Origin: CAZDWZ01 sp964509425
GTDB taxonomy: Bacteria > Bdellovibrionota_C > UBA2361 > SZUA-149 > CAZDWZ01
Assembly (NCBI GenBank): GCA_964509425.1
Contig: CAZDWZ010000004.1
Location: 248,001-312,000 of the forward strand
Direction of reading: 5' to 3'
Length of the DNA: 64,000 nucleotides
Every line of letters starts with the position of its first letter. The first letter of the stretch is position 1. A program made the position numbers and the translations under genes. Of the stretch, positions 42,727-51,328 are shown piece by piece. The notes beneath the pieces are model-generated. The model was not told the origin of the DNA and did no database searches. It worked only from the letters and a program-made list of their open reading frames with translations.

Positions 42727-43256
42727 GGGAAATCCCTCTGCTCTGTGTCCTATTTCAATGCCCTGTTTCTCGCTTCGCTCTATCTCGATCCCGCTTCGCT
42801 GTACTGCACTGCTGATCTGTCCAGCTTCCGTTCTCGCTCCACGACTAACAGCAATCCTGACCCTCAGTTCCCCTCGTTGTTAAGTATGCCGGACGCTCAG
42901 AGTGTTCCGACAATCGACGATTTCAGTTGGCAGGCTATTTCCGTCAGCAATCCCTCCCCTTCCTCGCCGCCTTTAGTGTGCCTGCCACAACGTTTTCCGC
43001 TGAAACTCCGGTTCGCTCATCAGCGATGAGAAAATCGCTCACCGAACTCCCCAACAATGGCAGAACACTTCCCGTCTTAGATGGAGACTCGCTGAAATTA
43101 TCTTTTAAACCAACGGAGCATGTCCACAGCGATTGGCGAAAAACAACACCTAACCAAACGTTCTCATTTGCCTTTTTGATTCGTTCTTTTTGAACCCGAA
43201 TGATGTTATTATCTGTTTTGACCCATAAATCACCCATAGTTTGACTCGCTGACGAT

Positions 43257-44540
43257 ATGCCTGGTGCTGCGCTGACCGAAGAAATGATCTCGCAACTGCT
43301 GCCTCGAGGAGCGCAGCAAGAGTTCATCGACTCGGCCTTCCCTCATCCCGGGAGCTTCGGAGTTCGCGTCGGCCGGGGTGGACGGCGGTCCTTTTTCCTG
43401 GTCTACCGCTCCAACGGTGAGCGGCGAAGAGTGACGTTGGGGACCTCGCCACTCCTCAGCCTGAATGATGCGCGAGGGCTCGCAGAGGAAATCCTCCGTG
43501 CCGTGGCGAGCGGCCGCGACCCGGCGGTCGAGGCAAAACTGAGACGCCGGTCCCCGACTCTCTCAGAAGCGGCAGATGATTTCCTGAGCTCGGAGTCCGG
43601 GAGACGGTTGAGCCAGGCGACGCATCGCGAGTACAGCCGAATACTCTCGCGAGAGATATTGCCCCTTTTAGGAGCGAAGAAGATCGCTGACCTCAGTCCG
43701 GCCGACCTGGATATGATCTATATGTTCGTCGGGAAACAGCGCGGGAGTGAGACCATGGCTGAGCGGACCTGCTCGCTGATCCGGGCGACTCTCAAGTTCG
43801 CCGTGTTTTCGGGAAAGCTGCTGAAAAGTCCGCTTGAAGAGTGGAAGTCCCCCCGGCGGAAGTCCCGACAGCCGAAGAAGAGTGACGTCGGCCGGCTTTC
43901 ATTTCCGGAACTGTTGAGGTTGTGGGTCGTCCTCAGTGAAGAGGATCCGCTTGTTTCCGGACCATTCCGCCTCATACTCCTCACGGGCCAAAAGCCCGGC
44001 ACTATCCTCTCGATGAAGTGGTCGCAAATCCGCGGTGACCTCTGGTTCATTCCCACTCCCGGGGAAAAGGCCGGAGGCGCCAGTATTCCCTTCTATCTTA
44101 GTCCGTCGGCACTGACTTGCCTGAAGAGCATTCAGGAACAGCTCAAGCTCAAGCGACTTTCCGGAACTCCGCATGTTTTTCCATCAAAGGACGGAGGCAG
44201 AAAGAAACATCTTCGAAGAACGGCGGCCAGGCTTTCGATCAAACTCGGGATGAAGAAACCATTTAGCCCTCTCTCACTTCGCCAGGCCGTCAGAGAGAAC
44301 CTCTACGACATCGGGATTCGGCCGGATGTGATTGAGCGAATTCTCTATCCGCTCGTTCCCGAGCGCCGTCAGAGAGGGGTTCGAGAGCATATGCTTCACA
44401 ACTACGCGGAAGAGGTCAGAGCGGCATTGTTCGCCTGGAGCAAGCGTCTGACAACGGTCACTCCGATAAAGCCCTTCAGCGGTCCGGCACCTCAGCGAAC
44501 GGGTTCGAAAATTGTTCCGCTTTTTCCGAAGGGTTCGTAG
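43257..44540 (+). CDS. Integrase-fold (tyrosine recombinase-like) protein with lost catalytic residues
   Basis: This 427-residue protein has the P4-type integrase layout. The N-terminal arm domain is DUF4102-like (FGVRVGRGGRRSFFLVYRSNGERRRVTLGTSPLLSLNDAR), then comes a SAM-like core-binding domain (TLSEAADDFL...ILPLLGAKKIADLSPADLDMI) and a catalytic-type domain from about 210. By eye the active site is degraded. The first Arg is Lys246 in LLTGQKPGTILSMKW, the HxLR box reads LSLR (339-342), the later H is missing in RILYPLVPE, and the Tyr position of 'Y.R..Y..E.R.AL..W' falls on His378, with only the second Tyr383 kept. It may bind DNA without recombining it. No tRNA or att repeat is adjacent. 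Confidence 0.78.
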   Translation: MPGAALTEEMISQLLPRGAQQEFIDSAFPHPGSFGVRVGRGGRRSFFLVYRSNGERRRVTLGTSPLLSLNDARGLAEEILRAVASGRDPAVEAKLRRRSPTLSEAADDFLSSESGRRLSQATHREYSRILSREILPLLGAKKIADLSPADLDMIYMFVGKQRGSETMAERTCSLIRATLKFAVFSGKLLKSPLEEWKSPRRKSRQPKKSDVGRLSFPELLRLWVVLSEEDPLVSGPFRLILLTGQKPGTILSMKWSQIRGDLWFIPTPGEKAGGASIPFYLSPSALTCLKSIQEQLKLKRLSGTPHVFPSKDGGRKKHLRRTAARLSIKLGMKKPFSPLSLRQAVRENLYDIGIRPDVIERILYPLVPERRQRGVREHMLHNYAEEVRAALFAWSKRLTTVTPIKPFSGPAPQRTGSKIVPLFPKGS

Positions 44541-44643
44541 ATCCCTCAAAAAAGCTCCACGGCCGCTTTCCAACGAAGAGATGCGTCAAGATTGTCCACG
44601 GCCAAACCTGGTTTGTCGGCCGAAAAGGGATTAAGATAGGCGA

Positions 44644-44943
44644 ATGAGCAACATAATCCCGATAGAAACAAAATCACTTCCCGAAGATTGCTTCGTGTTC
44701 AAACACTCAACGCAATGCCCGATCTCTGGCGATGCCGCGGAAGAAGTCAAAAAGCACCGCTGGACACTCCCGCTCTACTGGATAAACGTCATTGAGCAGC
44801 GTCCGATCTCGAATTGGGTTGAAGAGCAATATCATACGCGGCATGAGTCGCCGCAGCTCTTACTGCTCAGAAAGGGAAAAGTTGTTCGTGTGCTGAATCA
44901 TCGTGAGATTCGCGGATCCGCGTTTCCTGCTTTTGAAGCATAA
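44644..44943 (+). CDS. BrxC/YtxJ-type monothiol bacilliredoxin
   Basis: A 99-residue thioredoxin-fold protein. FKHSTQCPISGDAAEEV gives the single redox Cys in the TCPIS-type motif. YWINVIEQRPISNWVEEQYHTRHESPQLLLLRKGKVVRVLNHREI matches the rest of the YtxJ family ('..V...R.iS..IA......HESPQ.ll...g...w..sH..I'). In Firmicutes these proteins remove bacillithiol from protein thiols; here the thiol partner is unknown. Its 3' end overlaps the convergent binding-protein gene by 77 bases. Confidence 0.88.
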   Translation: MSNIIPIETKSLPEDCFVFKHSTQCPISGDAAEEVKKHRWTLPLYWINVIEQRPISNWVEEQYHTRHESPQLLLLRKGKVVRVLNHREIRGSAFPAFEA

Positions 44944-46024
44944 GCCGCTCCTCATACTGAGATATCACAGGCTGTCGAGTGGCGTGTCCACAGCCATTGA
45001 AACGGAACGTTCCGCTCGCTCCCTGAATTTTTCGACCCTGCAGCACTGCCGAAACCTGTTCGGGCGTTCCCAACGCTGACCCACGTAGCCCCTCCGCGAG
45101 AACCATGATCGCGTCGAAGGCAAAATCGGCTGGGTAATCGGGACGCTTTTGAAACCGTTTGAAGTAGAGAGTCTCAAATTCGGCAGATGCCGTGGCAAGC
45201 CGCGCATAGCGCACATTCGAGAGAGCCCCGTCGGCATCCCTCACCCTTGATTCATCGATTTGAATAGTGGAGACCGGTCCGCTGTATCCGAGGCGTCGGA
45301 GCTGCTTTGCCGCTGGCCCCAGCGAATTATACACCGAGAGAAACACCGCTTCGGGCTTCCGAAGAATAATCTTCGTCAAGACCGCTTTTACATCCGACTC
45401 GTCTGCGGGAACATCTACTCTCAGAAGTATTTCTCCGCCTAATCGGCGAAGCTCTCCTTCAAAAACGTCTGCTTGCCTTCGCTCAAAGGGATGGTCGCTC
45501 GCCAGGACTGCGACTTGAAGATTTTTGCGTTCTACCATGTCGGCGGCGAGCATTCGACTTGCCGACTCCCATCCTCCTTGAATGTTGAAAAAATTTTTCC
45601 TCTCACTGCATACTCCTTCCTCGACGCCGATTGCGGGCGCAACGAGCAGCACATCTTCACGCGAGGCAATCGGTGCCAGCGCCAACGCCCCGGGCGTTCC
45701 ATTCGGCCCCACGATGAACTGTACGCCTCGGCTCCTCAGGTGGCGAAAGACGGAGATGAGAGTCCGTGGAGAATCAGCCTCATCGCTATCTTGCACGAGC
45801 AGGCGAAGCGACTTTCCATTCACTCCGCCATGGCGATTTACTTCTTCGACCGCAAGCGTCGCACCGTTCAGAGTTTCTTTCCCAAGTGACGACCAATTTC
45901 CACTCAGCGAGGCGGCCAGGCCGACGACGATCTCATGAGAAGCAGCATCAGCCGCCGTGAAACGCGGAGCTGGGATACCGGATGAAATCGGAAAGAGAAG
46001 GAGGAGCAACAACATTCTTTTCAT
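44867..46024 (-). CDS. Periplasmic amino-acid-type binding protein (Leu/Ile/Val family)
   Basis: A 385-residue secreted binding protein of the Peripla_BP_6 family. It has a signal peptide (MKRMLLLLLLFPISSGIPA...) and the N-terminal IVVGLAASLSGNWSSLGKETLNGATLAVEEVNRHGGVNGKSLRLLVQDSDE block. The hinge and core follow as FIVGPNGTPGALALAPIASREDVLLVAPA and DFAFDAIMVLAEGLR. Transporter membrane or ATPase genes are not adjacent, so it may serve an ABC system elsewhere or a sensor. The C-terminal ~25 residues lie in the overlap with the bacilliredoxin gene, and the true stop may be natural extension. Confidence 0.85.
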   Translation of the reverse strand: MKRMLLLLLLFPISSGIPAPRFTAADAASHEIVVGLAASLSGNWSSLGKETLNGATLAVEEVNRHGGVNGKSLRLLVQDSDEADSPRTLISVFRHLRSRGVQFIVGPNGTPGALALAPIASREDVLLVAPAIGVEEGVCSERKNFFNIQGGWESASRMLAADMVERKNLQVAVLASDHPFERRQADVFEGELRRLGGEILLRVDVPADESDVKAVLTKIILRKPEAVFLSVYNSLGPAAKQLRRLGYSGPVSTIQIDESRVRDADGALSNVRYARLATASAEFETLYFKRFQKRPDYPADFAFDAIMVLAEGLRGSALGTPEQVSAVLQGRKIQGASGTFRFNGCGHATRQPVISQYEERLMLQKQETRIRESHDDSAHEQLFPF

Positions 46025-46190
46025 TCCGGAAGCGTAAAGAGAATCGGAGAGGGATTCGCTTTTGGCTCGGCAACTGGCGCCTACTCGGCTTCGAACCTTC
46101 TGTAATTCCTGGTCTTTTCTCTGCCGACGTTTGTCCGACGAATTATGTTATCATGAGCTCTTTGGGTTCGGAATTCGGTTTGGCGGCGGA

Positions 46191-46967
46191 ATGGATTTTG
46201 CACAATTCGAACAACTTGGTTTCACTTCGAACGAGACACGCGTTTACCTCTTTCTTGCGGAGCGCGGACGTCTCCCGGCGCAGACGATCGCGAAGTCGTG
46301 CCGGATGCCTCGGAGCACGGTGTATTCCGTGCTGGACTCACTCGAAGGCCGCGGGCTGCTTCGCCGCGAAAAGCTCAAAGGGGCAACGGTCTTCCGATTA
46401 AAGGATCCTGAAGCAATCATTGATTGGCTTGAAGATGACGCCAAGAAAATTCAAAGTCGACAAGTCGCAGCAAAAAGCGTCATTTCCGAATTGCGTCAGT
46501 TTTTCCGCTCGGGACCGGCATACGTGCCAAAGCTGGAATTCGTCGAGGGGAAAACGAAGGTGGCGCGGTTTCTGGACGAAAACTTGCTCCGTTGGGCGGA
46601 CAGCATCATGCAGACCGATCGTTCAACGTGGGGATATCAGGATCATACGTTCGTTGAGATGTTTCAGCCTTGGATTCGAAAGGCGTGGAAAACAATTCAC
46701 GAGGAACGAGGAATCGCGGGAAGAATTCTCTCGAATCGATCCGACGTCGAGACCAAGCTCAAAGGAAAGATCGCGAACCGGGAAGTCCGATTCCTGGGAA
46801 ATGAGTTCAATTTCGAGAGCAGTACCTGGGTCATGGGCGAGTATGTCATCGTGATAATGTCGCGCAAATCTCCGATTTACGCGTTTCAGCTCCACGACGG
46901 TCTCCTCGCCAACAATCTTCGACTCGTATTCCGGCACCTGTATAACCAAGCCCAAAGCAAGAATTGA
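46191..46967 (+). CDS. TrmB-family transcriptional regulator
   Basis: A 258-residue regulator. Residues 1-70 are the TrmB winged helix: LGFTSNETRVYLFLAERGRLPAQTIAKSCRMPRSTVYSVLDSLEGRGLLRRE, followed by a short wing (GATVFRLKDPE). The rest is the HKD-like sensor domain (LEFVEGKTKVARFLDENLLRW...DRSTWGYQDHTFVEMFQPWIRKAW...VIVIMSRKSPIYAFQLHDG). TrmB proteins are common in archaea and occur in some bacteria, usually controlling sugar or central metabolism. ATG at 46191 fits; the frame is open to 46062. It is divergent from the binding-protein gene, its possible target. Confidence 0.85.
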   Translation: MDFAQFEQLGFTSNETRVYLFLAERGRLPAQTIAKSCRMPRSTVYSVLDSLEGRGLLRREKLKGATVFRLKDPEAIIDWLEDDAKKIQSRQVAAKSVISELRQFFRSGPAYVPKLEFVEGKTKVARFLDENLLRWADSIMQTDRSTWGYQDHTFVEMFQPWIRKAWKTIHEERGIAGRILSNRSDVETKLKGKIANREVRFLGNEFNFESSTWVMGEYVIVIMSRKSPIYAFQLHDGLLANNLRLVFRHLYNQAQSKN

Positions 46968-46992
46968 AAATCCTCGCCTGAGCAGAAGAGAG

Positions 46993-47667
46993 TCAAGCCA
47001 CCCGCTTGACACAATCCGGCGTGTCGTTCCTTGGACTATTCACTGTTGCCTCTACCGCATAGAAGTCGATCAGATTATCCGACAACGGCTCAAGCAACGA
47101 TCTCGGATCGGTATTTTTCGGGTCCAACCAAGAATTCCACGCCGACTTATCCGGCAGTATCACCGGCATTCGATCGTGAAGCGATTTCATTTTCTCGTTC
47201 GCGCTGGTGGTGATGATCGTACATGAGGTGATTTTTTCTCCCTCAGGCGAGTTCCAAACCTCGTAAAGGCCGGCGAATGCAAACACCCGCTCGCCCGGGA
47301 GATGGATAAAATGCGGTATCTTCTTTTTATCGATCGTCCGCCATTCGTAGAATCCATCTGCCAATATCAAACATCGACGAGCGCGAAACGCCGCACGAAA
47401 GCTTGGTTTCTCGTGAACAGTCTCCGCACGAGCATTAATCATTTTGTTGCCGATGCCTTTCTCCTTGGCCCAGGAAGGAATGAGACCCCATCGCAACAGT
47501 CGAAGCTCGCGGAGCCCCGTCTCTGGAGACCGGATCACAGCAAGCACATCTTGAGTCGGCGCAATGTTATACCGTCCGTAACGGATGACCGGGAGATTCT
47601 CCTCCTCGATCTCGAACTCGTGCCCAATGTCCTTTTTCGTGGCTCGAAGTGTATATCTACCGCACAT
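46993..47667 (-). CDS. SRAP (HMCES/YedK) protein
   Basis: The 224-residue protein starts MCGRYTLRATK; after Met removal the Cys2 forms a covalent bond with abasic sites in single-stranded DNA. Other family residues are present: YNIAPTQDV, RWGLIPSWAKE, MINARAETVHEKPSFRAAFRARRCLILADGFYEW and the His of SLHDRMPVIL. Length is normal. It protects abasic sites in DNA repair. It is convergent with the TrmB gene, 25 bases from its stop. Confidence 0.95.
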   Translation of the reverse strand: MCGRYTLRATKKDIGHEFEIEEENLPVIRYGRYNIAPTQDVLAVIRSPETGLRELRLLRWGLIPSWAKEKGIGNKMINARAETVHEKPSFRAAFRARRCLILADGFYEWRTIDKKKIPHFIHLPGERVFAFAGLYEVWNSPEGEKITSCTIITTSANEKMKSLHDRMPVILPDKSAWNSWLDPKNTDPRSLLEPLSDNLIDFYAVEATVNSPRNDTPDCVKRVA

Positions 47668-47708
47668 AAAAGCTTCTCCGTTTGCGGGCGCCCCCGCCGC
47701 GGCGGCGC

Positions 47709-48311
47709 TTATTTTTCGTCGAGACAGGGGCGGAGTTTCGCACGCGCGCGGTAAATCATCACGAAGAGATTGCTCTCAGATATGCTGTGCTCTTCGCAAA
47801 CAACCGGCGAAGACTCCTCATCGATTGCCCTCGAAATGAACACCTTCCTCATCTTTTCCGGAAGATTTTCGATCTCACGGTAGATTCGCTCGACCAACTG
47901 TCGCCGCGCGAGCAATGCTTCGGGAGTCTCCGGGCTGAGCTCGGATTCCGTCTCATAGAAGGCTTCGCCTTCACCGCTTTCAGAGCTGGCGCCAAGAGGC
48001 TGAGCGATATGCTCCCGCTCCCGATCCGACGCTTCATAATAATCGACAATCTTGTTCTTGAGGATGGTCATGAGCCACGTCTTAAAAGAAGACCGCCCTT
48101 GAAAGCCGCTCAAGCTTCTCCACGCTGAGAGAAACGTATCTTGAACGAGCTCCTCTGCGATTTCCTTCCGCCGGACCTTGTATTTCGCGAAACGAAGAAG
48201 ATGCTCTCCAAACGTTTGCGCCCAAAGATGAGGTGGGATCATTCCCTCAACCCCGACAACACACTCATTGATAGTTCCCGCTCCCTCAACTCGCTCAACT
48301 ACAGCCTTCAC
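47709..48311 (-). CDS. ECF-type RNA polymerase sigma factor
   Basis: A 200-residue sigma-70 family protein. Region 2 reads RFAKYKVRRKEIAEELVQDTFLSAWRSLSGFQGRSSFKTWLMTILKNKIVDYYEA, a normal sigma-2. Region 4 is RQLVERIYREIENLPEKMRKVFISRAIDEESSPVVCEEHSISESNLFVMIYRARAKLRPCLDEK. An acidic linker joins them. The start may be ATG at 48242 (MIPPHLWAQTF). No anti-sigma factor gene follows directly, which is unusual for ECF sigmas. The 226 bases upstream are AT-rich and carry inverted repeats. Confidence 0.9.
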   Translation of the reverse strand: MKAVVERVEGAGTINECVVGVEGMIPPHLWAQTFGEHLLRFAKYKVRRKEIAEELVQDTFLSAWRSLSGFQGRSSFKTWLMTILKNKIVDYYEASDREREHIAQPLGASSESGEGEAFYETESELSPETPEALLARRQLVERIYREIENLPEKMRKVFISRAIDEESSPVVCEEHSISESNLFVMIYRARAKLRPCLDEK

Positions 48312-48537
48312 TTTTCACTCCACTGAATGGGCTGGGCAGCCCGGTTTACGAATCACAAAACCTACACATGATATTTCGGGTATACGCTCGTGTGTATCAT
48401 TTGTATTAAATTTGCCACACATGTAGCGATGATATCACTCGGATACACACTGCTGAAGATGAGTTATTAGGCGGATTTAGCCTGAATAACAGTGAATCAG
48501 TGTGTTTTAGGTCACGATTTTGCGGTCGCTGTCGGTC
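48312..48537 (-). promoter_or_regulatory. AT-rich control region with nested inverted repeats
   Basis: Upstream of the sigma gene. GTGTGTATC (about 48390-48398) and GATACACAC (about 48440-48448) form an inverted repeat. CTACACATG (about 48362) and CATGTAG (about 48420) form another, interleaved with the first. The stretch is clearly richer in A/T than its neighbours. It could be an operator for autoregulation. The convergent stop of the DUF4105 gene lies at 48538. Confidence 0.35.
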
Positions 48538-50442
48538 TCAGAAATATACCGAAGCGCCTACCGAGAGTTCGTTCTGGAGGATTGAGAACTCGGATTTTCG
48601 CTCGAGCGAGAGACGAAGCACCGAGCCAAGCGAAAGGACATACATTGCCCGGATGGCTGCGCCTGCGTTTTCAGTATCCTGATTGAACGCCGTTCTCCGA
48701 TACCATCCGTCGACCTTCAGTCGAAGCTGCTCGGTCAGATCCAGGAAGACCCCACCCTCCGGACCGGTATCGATGGTGACGTGATGAGACAAGTGCCGGC
48801 TTTGGAAACCCGTTCCCGTTAGGAATAGATAGGCGAGGCCGGACTCTCCTAGAGACTTCGAGAGGCCAGCGCCTGCGTAAATTTGAGAGAGCAAGAACTC
48901 TCCCCGTTCACCGTCCACGCGGCTTCGTTGGATTGCCGTACCTGCTTTCCATGAGATTGAGCGGAAGAGCTCTGTGCGAGGGGTGAGAGACTGTATCGCA
49001 AGCGGAGTGAACCCTTCGAGACGGAGATGTTTATCCTCGCTATAGCGAAGACGCGTATCAAAGAATCGCAGCTCGGCACCGCGAGTGTAACCGGGCTCGG
49101 GATCGAGCAGCTCATGAAACACAGGCCGATATGCGAATTCGCCGAATGGTCCGTCCTCGTTGCTTCCTCCGAGGAGAGTCAATCGTCCTCCGCGATGTCC
49201 TTCATCGGGACGCACCGCCGGCGCCGGAGGTAGGATCTGCGGCAGCTCTCTCCCAAGGGAGCTTCGCTCGACGAGAATTTCTCTCGCGCGAACATCGGCG
49301 TTTACCGGTGAAGTGGCTCCGGAGTTTTGAAGGTACTCCAAATAATCAAACCCGAGCTCCAGAACTCGAGGATAATCATCCCCCGACTGCCTTTTCACTT
49401 CTGAAAAATCCAGTTCGCCCCGAATTAAGGGCCGCACGAGGCTCTGTGACGAAGCGGCGAGCCGCTTCTCTTCCTCTTTTACAATACTGCTTTTTGCTGG
49501 TCTGAACGTAATCTTTCGCACAATTTGCGGTTCCTTCAGCAACGTGCGGACCGACTCTGGAGGACTCACCCAGAATGAAAAATCCTGTGTGAGATTTAAT
49601 CGTGGAATGGCGCCCTCCAGAAGGGCGAGCAGTTGATAGGAACAATTTTCGTCGAAAAAATAGTAGTCGAACCAAACCGCGCCGAGCTCCCACAGATGCC
49701 TCACGACCTGTTCAACCTCGTGCTTCGATAACGCGAGCTCGTATTCCCACATATCTCGATTTTCGATGTCGTTGTAATCTCGAACGAGCTTGTAATAGGG
49801 GGAAATCGAGAATGCACCGCGATAGAGTCCGGTGATTCCCCGAAATGCGAAGATAAATCCCGAAGTTTCGGCCGTCGCGGCGGCATAGCTCGAGCCATAG
49901 GCAAGCAATCGAGTGCTCTCCGTTTGGCCCTTCGCATCCAGTCGAAGGAGAGTGTGGCCGAACATCGATGCGGGATTGTTTAGGTATGATGACGGATACA
50001 CCACCGTCACGGATTCAACATTCAGCGCCTCCTTCCATTCTTCGAACCGAGCACAGTTTTGAGGTGGGAGCTTGGCTTCATCGATTGAAAGCATCTCCTT
50101 CAACCAAACAAATCGCGCCGGAAATGCACAATACAACGTCTGTCCGGCCGGGCCCTTTGGCTCGGTGGAAAAAAAACCTAAAAGGGTCGCGGCCAACTCC
50201 GCATGAGGATCAGTTTTTCCCTCCGCCGCCGTGAAAAACGCCGGATCATCGACGACGCTCTTTAAGCCGAGAGCAAAACTGCTGGACTCATAGTGAAGAA
50301 GCTTCCGCCAAGCCGGATGTTCGGCAAGCTTCAGCGTGTCCGCGCGTTGTAGCAGCGATGTCGAATAATCGACGTCTCCATGCGCAAGGAGCGGAAGGAA
50401 GAAGACGGCGAGCAGAATTGCTAAGGGAAGTCGGAGAATCAC
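48538..50442 (-). CDS. DUF4105 (Lnb-type) periplasmic/outer-membrane protein
   Basis: A 634-residue protein with a signal peptide (LRLPLAILLAVFFLPLLAHG). Residues ~90-290 match DUF4105/Lnb N-terminal: VTVVYPSSYLNNPASMFGHTLLRLD, ISPYYKLVRDYNDIENRDMWEYEL and FDYYFFDENCSYQLLALLEGA. The Cys-His pattern suggests a papain-like/NlpC fold. The C-terminal half alternates hydrophobic and polar residues and ends in SVGASVYF, with a terminal Phe, as in outer-membrane beta-barrels. The function is not established. It starts 71 bases after the DUF3015 gene on the same strand, with a terminator between them. Confidence 0.82.
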   Translation of the reverse strand: MILRLPLAILLAVFFLPLLAHGDVDYSTSLLQRADTLKLAEHPAWRKLLHYESSSFALGLKSVVDDPAFFTAAEGKTDPHAELAATLLGFFSTEPKGPAGQTLYCAFPARFVWLKEMLSIDEAKLPPQNCARFEEWKEALNVESVTVVYPSSYLNNPASMFGHTLLRLDAKGQTESTRLLAYGSSYAAATAETSGFIFAFRGITGLYRGAFSISPYYKLVRDYNDIENRDMWEYELALSKHEVEQVVRHLWELGAVWFDYYFFDENCSYQLLALLEGAIPRLNLTQDFSFWVSPPESVRTLLKEPQIVRKITFRPAKSSIVKEEEKRLAASSQSLVRPLIRGELDFSEVKRQSGDDYPRVLELGFDYLEYLQNSGATSPVNADVRAREILVERSSLGRELPQILPPAPAVRPDEGHRGGRLTLLGGSNEDGPFGEFAYRPVFHELLDPEPGYTRGAELRFFDTRLRYSEDKHLRLEGFTPLAIQSLTPRTELFRSISWKAGTAIQRSRVDGERGEFLLSQIYAGAGLSKSLGESGLAYLFLTGTGFQSRHLSHHVTIDTGPEGGVFLDLTEQLRLKVDGWYRRTAFNQDTENAGAAIRAMYVLSLGSVLRLSLERKSEFSILQNELSVGASVYF

Positions 50443-50456
50443 AGGGGAAAAACAAC

Positions 50457-50487
50457 AAAGGGCGGACCGCGTTACCGTCCGCCCTTT
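50457..50487 (-). terminator. Intrinsic-type terminator after the DUF3015 gene
   Basis: AAAGGGCGGAC and GTCCGCCCTTT pair over 11 bases around CGCGTTACC. On the minus strand GGGCGGACGG...CCGCCC is followed by TTTGTTGTTTTT, so this should end the DUF3015 transcript 27 bases after its stop. The DUF4105 gene beyond it would then need its own start or readthrough. Confidence 0.8.
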
Positions 50488-50513
50488 TAAACAACTGCGG
50501 TTATTTTAGAAAA

Positions 50514-51002
50514 TTAGACCGCTGCTGCGTACTTTGAGAGGCGGGAATCTTCTTCGAGCACTTTTTGAAGCGAGGTTCTCACCGTCTCCGAGCTCACGGC
50601 AGACGTCGCAAAGATGTCTGAAAAGCGATCATGGAGAGTGCTGTAGAAGTGCGCCTTGTCTTCCGTGTTCACATTCAACAGGCTTGCGAGAGACTCCAAC
50701 GATTCTCCCTGACCGGTCGACATGTCTCGAGCAAGCTTGTTCATGTTGCCGTCGATGAACATCGCCGTCTTCCAATTCGAGCGCACCACTCCGTCTTGCG
50801 TGCATCCCGAGGTTCCGGAAGTGATTCCGAAAGTTTGACTTCCTGAAGTTCCATTCGTCGTTACCGCTAGGACCTGTGGAGCAATTCCTTCATTTCCCTC
50901 CATCAGCTTTGACCCCCAACCACATCCGCCGACGTTCGGGCTTGCGAAAGCAACAGCCGGTGCCAAAAGAACGCTGCACAACATCACACTGGGTATTCTC
51001 AT
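50514..51002 (-). CDS. DUF3015-family secreted protein
   Basis: A 162-residue exported protein with a signal peptide ending near AFA-SPNVGG. The family motif is plain: GGCGWGSKLMEG, APQVLAVTTNGTSGSQTFGITSGTSGCTQDG, the G.T.GTSGC block typical of DUF3015. The C-terminal half is helical and polar. The function is unknown. AGGAGAAGG lies just before the ATG, suggesting strong translation, and a terminator follows. Confidence 0.92.
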   Translation of the reverse strand: MRIPSVMLCSVLLAPAVAFASPNVGGCGWGSKLMEGNEGIAPQVLAVTTNGTSGSQTFGITSGTSGCTQDGVVRSNWKTAMFIDGNMNKLARDMSTGQGESLESLASLLNVNTEDKAHFYSTLHDRFSDIFATSAVSSETVRTSLQKVLEEDSRLSKYAAAV

Positions 51003-51328
51003 ATTCCTTCTCCTCTCTGGACGATAAGATAATCGCGCTAAGGCTAGTCACCGTGACCACGTGGAGTCAAGGAAAACCGGCGGGTTACCCCACACTTCAG
51101 CAAAAATCGTTGGGCGTAAGCCACCTTATTACAAGGGAATTTTTGCTCTACCGCTCGATGGTCCGTCACGAAGGCGGAAATTCCAAGAATAACCAATGAT
51201 GAAGAATAGTTATTCCCGTCGGAATAATGAGCAGATACGATAGGAAGAGTTCCCGCTCCGCAGCCGAATAAAGCGGTGTGAAATAGAAGAGAATTCAGTC
51301 CGTCAGAAATCTATGCGGAGCCGTTTCA
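51003..51328. other. Gene-free divergent region with alternative stem-loops
   Basis: No gene is seen in these 326 bases between the DUF3015 and propeller genes, which point away from each other. TTATTCC-CGTC-GGAATAA is a tight 7-bp hairpin at about 51210-51228, and GAATAAC...GTTATTC offers an overlapping alternative pairing. The stretch should hold promoters for both genes, but I cannot place them. Confidence 0.4.

Noticed and set aside
42944..43327. A minus-strand frame upstream of the integrase-like gene as a possible T3SS needle protein
   Set aside because: It lacks the helical WxG/needle pattern and its start overlaps the integrase-like gene. The SctF family cannot be supported.
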